From NCBI GenBank assembly GCA_035556075.1, contig DATMFQ010000025.1, positions 1-41,488 on the forward strand: a stretch of DNA of 41,488 nt, given 5' to 3'. The DNA comes from 73-13 sp035556075. GTDB lineage: Bacteria; Actinomycetota; Actinomycetes; Actinomycetales; Microbacteriaceae. A model generated the notes under the pieces. The model saw only the letters and a program-made list of their open reading frames with translations. It had not been told where the DNA came from and did no database searches. Position 1 is the first letter of the stretch. Every line of letters starts with the position of its first letter. Of this stretch, positions 32,431 through 39,771 are shown in pieces. The position numbers and the translations under genes are program-made.

Positions 32431-33483
32431 TCAACCGGTCGCAGTCGCCCAGGCAGTCAGCGTCGCCGCCGCAGCCCCGCTGTCAACCGCATCCGCGGCG
32501 GTGATGAGCTGCGCCCGAAGGCGCTCCCGGATCGGGACATCCCACTCCCCCGGGTCCTCCGCGAGCCGGTGCGCCACGATCCCCGCGGCGGCATTGAGCA
32601 GAGCGATGTCGCGGTGCGGACCCGACTCGCCCGCGAGGATCGCCCGGATCGCCGCCGCATTGTAGGCGGGGTCCCGCCCGAGGATCGCCTCGGGCGGCGC
32701 GAGCGGGATACCGAGCTCCGTCGGGTCGATGTCGTGCTCCCGGACCGAGCCGGAGCTCACCTCCCAGAGCCGCGTGTGCCCGGTCGTCGTCATCTTGTCG
32801 ATGCCACCATCACCGCGGTACACCAGCGCCGTTGCCCCGCGAGTCTGGAAGACCCCGACGATGAGCGGCACGCTCTCCAGGTCGGCGACACCCACCGCCG
32901 AGGCCTCGGGCCTAGCCGGGTTGCACAGCGGACCAAGGATATTGAAGAGCGTCGGGATGCCCAGTTCGCGGCGCGGCCCCCCAGCGTGGCGGAACCCCTG
33001 GTGCAGCACCGCCGCATTCGCGAACGCAATGCCCGTCTGCGTGAAGACCTCGGCGACCCGCTCCGGCGGCAGCTGGATATCGACCCCGAGCTCGGACAGC
33101 ACATCAGAGGCGCCCGAGGACGAGCTCGCCGCGCGATTGCCGTGCTTCACGACCGGGACACCCGCGGCGGCCGCGATGATCGATGCGACCGAGGAGATGT
33201 TGAGAATGCCGCCGAGCGCATCGCCGCCCGTGCCGACGATGTCGAGCACACGCGATGGCACCTCGAGCGCGGTCGCACTCCGCAGCGCTGCATCGCGGAA
33301 GCCGACGATCTCGTCGACCGTCTCCCCCTTGGCCCGCAGCCCGAGCAGCAGCGCGCCGATCTGCGCGCCGCTTGCCGCACCCCGCATGACCTCGCCCATT
33401 GCCCAGTCGGCCTGCCCGATCGTGAGATCCTGACCCGCGGCCAGGGTCGTCAGGACGGCAGGCCAAGTCGTGTCGGGACGCAT
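32431..33483 (-). CDS. trpD: Anthranilate phosphoribosyltransferase
   Basis: A 350-residue enzyme of tryptophan synthesis that joins anthranilate and phosphoribosyl pyrophosphate. The phosphate-binding D-I-V-G-T-G-G-D, N-I-S-S-V-A-S and K-H-G-N-R-A motifs are intact. It stands alone, without other trp genes; linkage to ctaE is common in actinobacteria. The ATG is six bases after TAGAAT. Confidence 0.96.
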   Translation of the reverse strand: MRPDTTWPAVLTTLAAGQDLTIGQADWAMGEVMRGAASGAQIGALLLGLRAKGETVDEIVGFRDAALRSATALEVPSRVLDIVGTGGDALGGILNISSVASIIAAAAGVPVVKHGNRAASSSSGASDVLSELGVDIQLPPERVAEVFTQTGIAFANAAVLHQGFRHAGGPRRELGIPTLFNILGPLCNPARPEASAVGVADLESVPLIVGVFQTRGATALVYRGDGGIDKMTTTGHTRLWEVSSGSVREHDIDPTELGIPLAPPEAILGRDPAYNAAAIRAILAGESGPHRDIALLNAAAGIVAHRLAEDPGEWDVPIRERLRAQLITAADAVDSGAAAATLTAWATATG

Positions 33484-33560
33484 GCGGCGATTCTAGGACG
33501 AAGGCACCTGGCGCCCGCCTGTCGGCCACCGCGCCGTCCGACATCGGCCATAATGGTCTC
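33484..33560. promoter_or_regulatory. Divergent promoters of trpD and ctaE
   Basis: On the minus strand TAGAAT (33495-33490) precedes the trpD ATG by six bases. On the plus strand CATAAT (33549-33554) precedes the ctaE GTG by six bases. Neither gene has a Shine-Dalgarno sequence, so both are probably leaderless. Confidence 0.55.
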
Positions 33561-34184
33561 GTGAGCACTGCAGCGCTGGCACCACCGACTGTGAATCGCC
33601 CGAACGTCACCCAGGTCGGGGTGATTGTCTGGCTTGGTAGCGAGGTCATGTTCTTCGCGGGCATCTTCGCGATCTACTTCACGCTGCGATCCACCTCGCC
33701 CGAGCTGTGGGCGATTGAGACCGAGAAGCTGACGGTGCCGTTCTCCTCCGTCAACACGGCCGTCCTGGTCCTCTCGTCCTTTACGGCCCAGTTCGGCGTC
33801 TTTGCCGCCGAGCGCCTGCAGGCGAAGCGGCTCGGAAGTCGGTGGAACCTCCGCAAGTGGGGCGCCACCGAGTGGTTCTGGCTCTCGTTCATCCTCGGCG
33901 CGATCTTCGTCGTCGGCCAGGTCTACGAGTACGCGCTGCTGACGAGCGAGCACCTCACGCTCAACTCGAGTGCCTACGGCACCATCTTCTATTTCGCGAC
34001 CGGCATCCACGGCATCCACGTGACGGCCGGCCTCGTCGCATTCCTCTTCGTGATCGGCCGCTTCTATGCCGTCAAACGCTTCACCCACCGTGAAGCGGTC
34101 GGTGCGATCGCGATCTCGTACTACTGGCACTTCGTGGACGTCGTGTGGGTCGCCCTGTTCGCCGTCATCTACCTCCTCCAATGA
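33561..34184 (+). CDS. ctaE: Cytochrome c oxidase subunit III
   Basis: A 207-residue membrane subunit of the aa3 terminal oxidase with five helices, the actinobacterial form lacking the first two helices of larger subunits. W-L-G-S-E-V-M-F-F-A-G-I-F-A and I-H-G-I-H-V-T-A-G-L are typical. It begins a cluster ctaE-qcrC-qcrA-qcrB that makes part of the bc1-aa3 supercomplex. Its stop lies in an ATGA with a possible qcrC start. Confidence 0.96.
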   Translation: MSTAALAPPTVNRPNVTQVGVIVWLGSEVMFFAGIFAIYFTLRSTSPELWAIETEKLTVPFSSVNTAVLVLSSFTAQFGVFAAERLQAKRLGSRWNLRKWGATEWFWLSFILGAIFVVGQVYEYALLTSEHLTLNSSAYGTIFYFATGIHGIHVTAGLVAFLFVIGRFYAVKRFTHREAVGAIAISYYWHFVDVVWVALFAVIYLLQ

Positions 34185-34219
34185 GCCGCGACGTGACGAC
34201 GACTGGGAGCACCGACCAC

Positions 34220-35017
34220 ATGACTGAGATGACCGACAAGCCTCGCAAGCGCGGGCGCCGGCACCCGCTGGCCACGCTCGCGCTCATCGGCGCGGCCCTG
34301 CTGGGCACCGGTGGCGCCTATGCGCTTGCCACGATCCCCGCCAGCGCGGACGACCCGACGAGCACCGCGGCGCTCGTCGCCGAGGGCGAGAAGCTCTTCG
34401 ACGCGAACTGCGCCTCCTGCCACGGGCTCGACCTCACCGGCACGCCCGATGGTCCCTCGCTCATCGGCGTCGGCGCGGCAGCGGTCGACTTCCAGGTCGG
34501 CACCGGGCGGATGCCAATGGCGATGACCGGCCCACAGGCCATGGTGAAGCCGCCGCAGTTCACGAAGACGCAGATCGCGGCGCTGGCCGCCTACGTCGCG
34601 AGCCTCTCCCCCGGTCCGGCGATCCCCTCGCCCGAGCTCGTCGCCTCGGGCACTGACCTGGCCCTGGGTGGCGAGTTGTTCCGCATCAACTGTGCGATGT
34701 GCCACAACGTCGTCGGTGCCGGCGGCGCACTGACCGAGGGCAAGTTCGCGCCGCAGCTGATGGGGGTGGACGAGACCCACATCTGGGAGGCCATGCTGAC
34801 CGGCCCGCAGAACATGCCGGTCTTCAACGACGCCAACATCACACCCGAGGACAAGGCCAACATCATCGCCTACCTGAAGTTCCTCGAGAATCAGCCTGCC
34901 GTTGGTGGGTACGAACTCGGAGGTCTCGGCCCGGTTGCCGAGGGCCTCTTCATCTGGATCTTCGGTCTCGGGGCGCTCGTCGGCGTCACCATTTGGCTGA
35001 CGTCGCGGTCGAACTGA
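34220..35017 (+). CDS. qcrC: Cytochrome bc1 complex diheme cytochrome c subunit
   Basis: About 265 residues. An N-terminal membrane helix (about 17-38) is followed by two cytochrome c domains with C64-x-x-C67-H68 and C158-x-x-C161-H162, then a C-terminal membrane helix. The diheme form is the actinobacterial bc1 subunit that passes electrons directly to the oxidase and replaces soluble cytochrome c. The ATG at 34220 has GGGAGC upstream; ATG 34181, overlapping the ctaE stop, would add 13 residues. Confidence 0.94.
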   Translation: MTEMTDKPRKRGRRHPLATLALIGAALLGTGGAYALATIPASADDPTSTAALVAEGEKLFDANCASCHGLDLTGTPDGPSLIGVGAAAVDFQVGTGRMPMAMTGPQAMVKPPQFTKTQIAALAAYVASLSPGPAIPSPELVASGTDLALGGELFRINCAMCHNVVGAGGALTEGKFAPQLMGVDETHIWEAMLTGPQNMPVFNDANITPEDKANIIAYLKFLENQPAVGGYELGGLGPVAEGLFIWIFGLGALVGVTIWLTSRSN

Positions 35018-35037
35018 GCCGGGGAGGAAACGCATTC

Positions 35038-36066
35038 ATGTCTAAACACGAGTTGCCCGAGCGCCCTGCCGGCACCGCAATCGTCCAGTCCGACGCCATC
35101 GAGAACCCGGGGTTCCCGCCTGAGCGGCTGCGCCTCGGCGACAAGGACCCAGCCCGCGCGAAGCGCATCGAGCGATGGATCGTCACGCTCTTCTGGGTCG
35201 CGGTCGTCGGCAGCGTCGGCGCTGTGGCGGCCTACGTCGCGCTGCCCCTCGTTCCCGGTGACCTGGGGTCGGTCCGCATCAGCAACATGCTCTTTGGCCT
35301 CGCCGGCGCGCTCGCGCTCCTGGCCATCGGCGTCGGACTGGTGCACTGGGCGAAGGCCCTCATGGGCGGCCACGAGATCGTCGAGGAACGGCACGAGACG
35401 CGCGGCACTGACGACACGCGCGCCGCTGCGGTGGAGATCTTCAAGACCGCCAACGAGGAGTCCGGGTTTACGCGACGCAAGCTCTTGACCGGCTCGCTCA
35501 TCACCGGCGCCGTCGTGTCCGCGGCGCCCGCCGTCGTCGTGCTTCGGGGTCTCGCCCCGGAAGCTGACCCGCTCCCGCTGCTGGCGAACACCATGTGGGA
35601 CAAGGGCGTGCGACTGACGATCGACCCGTCGGGCCGTCCGATCAAGGCGTCGGATGTGACCCTCGGTTCCTCCTTCCACGTCATCCCCGAGGGCCTCCAC
35701 GAGTCGGAGCACCCGCTGGAGGAGAAGGCCAAGGCCGTCGTGCTGCTCATGCGCCTCAAGCCCGAGCAGCTCAGCGGATACTCCGAGCGAGGCAAGTCGT
35801 GGAGCTACGACGGCATCGTCGCCTACTCCAAGATCTGCACCCACGTCGGTTGCCCCGTCGCCCTCTACGAGCAGCAGACGCACCACCTGCTGTGCCCGTG
35901 CCACCAGTCGCAGTTCGACATCACCCGCGAGGCGGCCGTGATCTTCGGACCGGCCAAGCGGCCGCTGCCGCAGCTGCCGATCACCGTCAACGACGAGGGC
36001 TACCTCGTCGCGCAGAGCGACTTCACTGAGCCTGTCGGCCCGAGCTACTGGGAGCGTGCCCTGTGA
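35038..36066 (+). CDS. qcrA: Cytochrome bc1 complex Rieske iron-sulfur subunit
   Basis: A 342-residue Rieske protein with three N-terminal membrane helices, as in actinobacteria. The cluster-binding boxes are C267-T-H269-V-G-C272 and C286-P-C288-H289. By analogy the ligands are C267, H269, C286 and H289, and C272-C288 forms the disulfide. A F-T-R-R-K-L-L-T-G segment before the third helix is a Tat-type signal, linking it to the tatA/tatC genes of this window. The ATG at 35038 is preceded by GGGGAGG. The stop overlaps qcrB. Confidence 0.95.
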   Translation: MSKHELPERPAGTAIVQSDAIENPGFPPERLRLGDKDPARAKRIERWIVTLFWVAVVGSVGAVAAYVALPLVPGDLGSVRISNMLFGLAGALALLAIGVGLVHWAKALMGGHEIVEERHETRGTDDTRAAAVEIFKTANEESGFTRRKLLTGSLITGAVVSAAPAVVVLRGLAPEADPLPLLANTMWDKGVRLTIDPSGRPIKASDVTLGSSFHVIPEGLHESEHPLEEKAKAVVLLMRLKPEQLSGYSERGKSWSYDGIVAYSKICTHVGCPVALYEQQTHHLLCPCHQSQFDITREAAVIFGPAKRPLPQLPITVNDEGYLVAQSDFTEPVGPSYWERAL

Positions 36067-37691
36067 CCGCCACTGCCCCTCGTCCCACCGCGACGGCGAA
36101 GACCCCCGGGGGCACTCGCTTCGTGAACTGGGCGGCGAACTACGTCGACGAGCGCACGAGCCTCTCCGGAGCCGTCAAGGCGCTCGGCCGGAAGGTCTTC
36201 CCCGACCACTGGTCGTTCATGCTCGGCGAGATCGCGCTGTACAGCTTCGTCGTCATCCTGCTGTCGGGGACCTTCCTCACGCTGTTCTTCGATGCGGCGA
36301 TGACGCACACGTACTACACCGGCAGTCTCGAGACGATGCGCAACGTGCCGATGTCGGCGGCGATGGCCTCCGTCCTCGAGATCTCCTTCGACATCCGTGG
36401 TGGTCTGCTCATCCGGCAGATTCACCACTGGGCCGCACTGCTCTTTGTGGCCTCGATCGGCCTGCACATGCTCCGGGTGTTCTTCACCGGCGCCTTCCGC
36501 AAGCCGCGTGAGCTCAACTGGGTCGTGGGATTCCTCCTCTTCGTGCTCGCCATGGCGGAGGGCTTCACCGGCTACTCGCTCCCCGACGACCTGCTCTCCG
36601 GCAACGGCCTACGGATCATCGACGGGATGGTCAAGGCGGTCCCGTTCGTCGGTACCTGGATGTCCTACGGCATCTTCGGCGGGGAATTCCCGGGCACGGA
36701 GATCGTCGGACGCCTGTACATGCTGCACATCATGGTGCTGCCGGCGCTTGTCATCGCCCTGATCGCGGTGCACATGGTGCTGCTCATCGTCAACAAGCAC
36801 ACGCAGTTCGCCGGTCCCGGCCGCACCAACAAGAACGTCGTTGGCGCGCCGATCCTCCCGACCTTCGCGGCGAAGGCCCTCGGCTTCTTCTTCCTCGTCT
36901 TCGGCGTGATCGTCGTGATCGCCTCGACGATGCAGATCCTGCCGGTGTGGAACTACGGTCCGTACGACCCGTCCCCGATCTCTGCGGGTACGCAGCCCGA
37001 CTGGTACATCGGCTTCGCCGACGGCATGCTCCGGCTGATCCCGCCCGGGTGGGAGATCGAGATCCCCTGGGGTGCTGGAGCGCTGACCCTGTCGCTCAAT
37101 ATGCTCGTCCCGATCGTGATCATCGGCCTCTTCCTCGTCCTGGTCGCGTTCTACCCCTTCATCGAGGCGTGGGTCACGGGCGACAAGCGGGAGCACCACA
37201 TCGCGGACCGCCCGCGCAACGCCCCGACGCGGACCGCGATCGGCGCCGCCGGTGTCACCTTCTACGCGGTGATGTGGGGCGCGGCGAGCTCCGACCTCAT
37301 CGCGACGCACTTCCTGCTCGCGGTGGAGCACGTGACACACGCGCTGCAGGCCCTCCTCATCCTCGGCCCGATCGTCGCCTATTGGATGACGAAGCGTGTC
37401 GCGATCGGCCTGCAGAAGAAGGACCGGGAGATCGTCCTCCACGGCTTCGAGTCCGGCCGCATCGTGCGACTCCCCGGTGGCGAATATATCGAGGTGCACG
37501 AGCCGGTCGACGAGTACGAGCGCTGGAAGCTCGTCAGCTTCGAGACGTACGAACCGCTCATGGTCCGCCCCAACGCGAAGGGCAAGATCGGCTTCTGGCA
37601 GAACGTCCGCGCCGGCCTGTCCCGCTGGTTCTTCGAGGACCGGATCGCCCCGGTCACCAAGAAGGAACTCGAGGCGTCCAGCCACCACTGA
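36063..37691 (+). CDS. qcrB: Cytochrome bc1 complex cytochrome b subunit
   Basis: A 542-residue membrane protein carrying the two b hemes and the quinol sites. The bis-histidine helices (I-H-H-W-A-A-L-L and Y-M-L-H-I-M-V-L with later H) and the P-D-W-Y-I-G-F quinol-site motif, the actinobacterial form of PEWY, are present. A long hydrophilic C-terminal tail (about the last 100 residues) is typical of the phylum. It is the last gene of the cluster and is followed by a 12-bp stem terminator. Confidence 0.95.
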   Translation: MTATAPRPTATAKTPGGTRFVNWAANYVDERTSLSGAVKALGRKVFPDHWSFMLGEIALYSFVVILLSGTFLTLFFDAAMTHTYYTGSLETMRNVPMSAAMASVLEISFDIRGGLLIRQIHHWAALLFVASIGLHMLRVFFTGAFRKPRELNWVVGFLLFVLAMAEGFTGYSLPDDLLSGNGLRIIDGMVKAVPFVGTWMSYGIFGGEFPGTEIVGRLYMLHIMVLPALVIALIAVHMVLLIVNKHTQFAGPGRTNKNVVGAPILPTFAAKALGFFFLVFGVIVVIASTMQILPVWNYGPYDPSPISAGTQPDWYIGFADGMLRLIPPGWEIEIPWGAGALTLSLNMLVPIVIIGLFLVLVAFYPFIEAWVTGDKREHHIADRPRNAPTRTAIGAAGVTFYAVMWGAASSDLIATHFLLAVEHVTHALQALLILGPIVAYWMTKRVAIGLQKKDREIVLHGFESGRIVRLPGGEYIEVHEPVDEYERWKLVSFETYEPLMVRPNAKGKIGFWQNVRAGLSRWFFEDRIAPVTKKELEASSHH

Positions 37692-37713
37692 TCACCTCGC
37701 GCGCAGCGCATCA

Positions 37714-37750
37714 CTGAGGCCGCCGCTCCCCCACGGGACGGCGGCCTCAG
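37714..37750 (+). terminator. Terminator hairpin after qcrB
   Basis: CTGAGGCCGCCG (37714-37725) pairs perfectly with CGGCGGCCTCAG (37739-37750) around a 13-base loop. It has no strong T tract, but the stem is very stable and lies 23 bases after the stop codon. Confidence 0.8.
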
Positions 37751-37844
37751 TCGTTGCCAGCAGGAATGCGGGAGCCAGTCCGCGCGTAAGCCCCGTTACT
37801 TTCTTCCCGGTGCCTCGGCGGGCATGCTGAGGGCTGATGGCCTG

Positions 37845-37911
37845 CCGGGCCCGGCATGATTGTTGCCCCCTGTCGCACGCATGATCTGGGGGGTGTTGTC
37901 ACCGGGTCCGG
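37845..37911 (+). ncRNA. Candidate bridge RNA stem-internal-loop of the IS110 element
   Basis: CCGGGCCCGG (37845-37854) pairs along its full length with CCGGGTCCGG (37902-37911), with one G-U pair. After an asymmetric internal loop (37855-37865 on the left, 37894-37901 on the right), an inner stem pairs CCCCC (37866-37870) with the G run at 37888-37893. A stem with a two-sided internal loop is the layout of a bridge-RNA guide loop. GGGGGGTG (37888-37895) is the complement of CACCCCCC at the right end (39169-39176). This is inferred from sequence only. Confidence 0.35.
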
Positions 37912-38024
37912 TCTGGCGGTGAGTGATCGCGGATAGGGGCTCGGCCAGCTTTGCGAGGTCGTCCGTAACGTGGATGCCGGGACTTGCCGTCGGCGGGCCG
38001 TCGTGACCGATCGACGGGAGGAAC

Positions 38025-39153
38025 ATGGCAACAGGCATCGCACGCTACGAGGAAGCCGGGGTCTTCATCGGTCTGGACGTCGGCAAGGGCGAGCATCACG
38101 CGGTCGCCGTCGACCGCTCCGGGAACCGGCTGTTCGACAAGCCACTGCCCAACGACGAGGGCAAGCTGCGCGAGATGCTGGTCTCGCTGGCCGAGCACGG
38201 TCCGGTGCTGCTGGTCGTCGACCAGCCGGCGACGATCGGGGCACTGCCCGTCGCGGTCGCCCAGGCAGTCGGCGCCCTCGTCGGCTATCTCCCGGGCCTG
38301 GCGATGCGCCGCATCGCGGACCTGCATCCGGGCGAGGCGAAGACCGACGCGAGGGACGCGCTGATCATCGCCGAGACCGCCCGCACCCTGCCGCACACGC
38401 TGCGATCGATCCAGGTCGCCGACGCGCAGGTCGCGGAGCTCACGATGCTCTGCGGCTTCGACGACGACCTGGCCGGGCAGATCACCCAGGTCAGCAACCG
38501 GCTGCGGGGCCTGCTCACCCAGATCCATCCTGCGCTCGAGCGCACACTCGGGCCGAGACTCGACCATCCGGCGATCCTGGACCTGCTGCGCCGCTATCGG
38601 TCGCCGGAGGCCTTGCGGCAAGCCGGGCCGAAGCGGCTGGCCGCCCGGCTGCTGCAGCGCGCGCCCCGCAAAGGCGTCGACTGGGCAGTCGAGATCACCC
38701 AGGCGCTGACCGAGCAGACCGTGATCGTCGCGGGCACCAGCGCCGCCTCCCACGTGATCCCGCGGCTGGCGGAGCAACTCGAAGCCCTGCACCGGCAGCG
38801 CGACGAGATCGCCGACGAGGTCGAGGCCATCGTCGAGACCCACCCTCTTCACCCCGTCCTGACGAGCATGCCCGGAGTCGGCGTCAGGACGGCCGCCCGA
38901 CTCCTCGATTCGCGGCGAGCACGCCTCACGGCGCGGTAACAAGATCCTGAAACGGGCCATGTTCCTCTCCGCCTTCGCCGCCCTCCGCGACCCCGCCTCC
39001 CGCGCCTACTTCGACCGCAAGATCGCCCAGGGCAAACGCCACAACCAAGCACTCATCGCCCTCGCCAGGCGCCGCTCCGACGTCCTCTTCGCGATGCTCC
39101 GAGACGGAACCCTCTACGCCCCGCCAAGGGAAATCACACCCCTCACCGCTTGA
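38025..39153 (+). pseudogene. IS110-family transposase, frameshifted by an internal deletion
   Basis: The first frame runs from ATG 38025 (ribosome site GGGAGG) to TAA 38937-38939. It holds the DEDD RuvC-like domain (F-I-G-L-D-V-G-K, V-V-D-Q-P-A-T-I-G, K-T-D-A-R-D-A) and the start of the second domain (S-M-P-G-V-G-V-R-T-A-A-R-L-L). At about 38906 the family sequence jumps to another frame, which reads I-R-G-E-H-A-S-R-R-G-N-K from 38908 and continues to 39153. The 35-40 residues normally lying between, including the catalytic serine segment, are gone. The product should be inactive. Confidence 0.85.
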
Positions 39154-39307
39154 CAAACCATATAGGGGCACCCCCCCCCCGGTTTATATCTGCGGAGCTC
39201 GCGGCGTGACCGGAGCTAAAACCGCGACGAGGGAGGGGGCCCGACAAGTACGAATGCGGGGATCGCCAGAGTGCTCACCTTAGCCGGGCGCACCCAACGC
39301 GAAGCGA
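39154..39307. other. Non-coding stretch at the IS right end, with a poly-C tract
   Basis: Ten consecutive C lie at 39171-39180 after TATAGGGGCA. CGGTTT at 39180-39185 pairs with AAACCG about 35 bases on, giving a loose hairpin. No ORF with coding character is seen. A GAATGC motif lies at 39251. The tract end may mark the IS boundary. Confidence 0.5.
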
Positions 39308-39327
39308 CCCGGGACTATAATCCCGGG
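39308..39327. terminator. Hairpin downstream of ctaF
   Basis: CCCGGGA (39308-39314), loop CTATAA, TCCCGGG (39321-39327) is a perfect 7-bp stem 22 bases past the ctaF stop on the minus strand. It is probably the terminator of ctaD-ctaF, although it has no T tract. Confidence 0.55.
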
Positions 39328-39348
39328 GCGCTTGAACGCGCGTAGAAC

Positions 39349-39768
39349 CTAGCGCTCCGCGAAGTGGCCGCGGTAGTACTCGTAGGTCCAGCCGACCATC
39401 GCGACCGCGACGAGCGGCAGGCCGATGAAGGTGAGCCACGTGCCGACCGCGATGCCGAGGAACGAGATGGACAGCGCCGCTGCGAGCGTGATGGGCCACC
39501 AGCTCCACGGGCTGAAGTGCCCGATCTCCGGGTCACCGTCATCGATATCGGAGGTATCGATGTCCTCCGGGAGCTCCCCACCCTGCGCCTTGTGCGCCAT
39601 GCCGAGGAAGGTGGCGATCATGGCGCCGAGCGCCGCGGCAAGAAGCATGCCAATGACGCCGACCCACTCCACCTGACCGTCGGACATCAGGCCCCAGACC
39701 GCGTACATGACGGTGGCGGCCACGTAGAAGACACAGATCACCCAGAACAGCCAAATATTGGTCTTCAT
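39349..39768 (-). CDS. ctaF: Cytochrome c oxidase subunit IV (actinobacterial CtaF)
   Basis: A 139-residue membrane subunit with four hydrophobic helices. W-L-F-W-V-I-C-V-F-Y at the N-terminus and G-W-T-Y-E-Y-Y-R-G-H-F near the C-terminus are typical of actinobacterial subunit IV. It follows ctaD with three bases between and is co-transcribed with it. Confidence 0.93.
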   Translation of the reverse strand: MKTNIWLFWVICVFYVAATVMYAVWGLMSDGQVEWVGVIGMLLAAALGAMIATFLGMAHKAQGGELPEDIDTSDIDDGDPEIGHFSPWSWWPITLAAALSISFLGIAVGTWLTFIGLPLVAVAMVGWTYEYYRGHFAER

Positions 39769-39771
39769 CGC

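Larger units (their letters stand above)
37760..39180 (+). mobile_element. IS110-family insertion element, decayed
   Basis: The element holds a non-coding left part of about 260 bases, a broken DEDD-type transposase and a short right end with ATATAGGGGCA and a run of ten C. IS110 elements use a RuvC-like transposase guided by a bridge RNA encoded in the element. It lies between the convergent ends of qcrB and ctaF, downstream of a terminator, where insertion should be neutral. The outer ends are approximate: the left end could be anywhere from about 37750 to 37810. No direct repeat was found, as expected for this family. Confidence 0.75.

Noticed and set aside
35038..36066. Long open frame from 34699 as an extended qcrA
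   Set aside because: The added part is the out-of-frame reading of qcrC; a strong ribosome site precedes the ATG at 35038.
37714..37750. The 12-bp inverted repeat after qcrB as the IS left inverted end
   Set aside because: It is best explained as a terminator, has no match at the right end, and IS110 elements usually lack terminal inverted repeats.
39171..39180. Poly-C run as a phase-variable switch
   Set aside because: It lies outside any gene or clear promoter, at the end of a dead insertion element, so a switching role is not supported.
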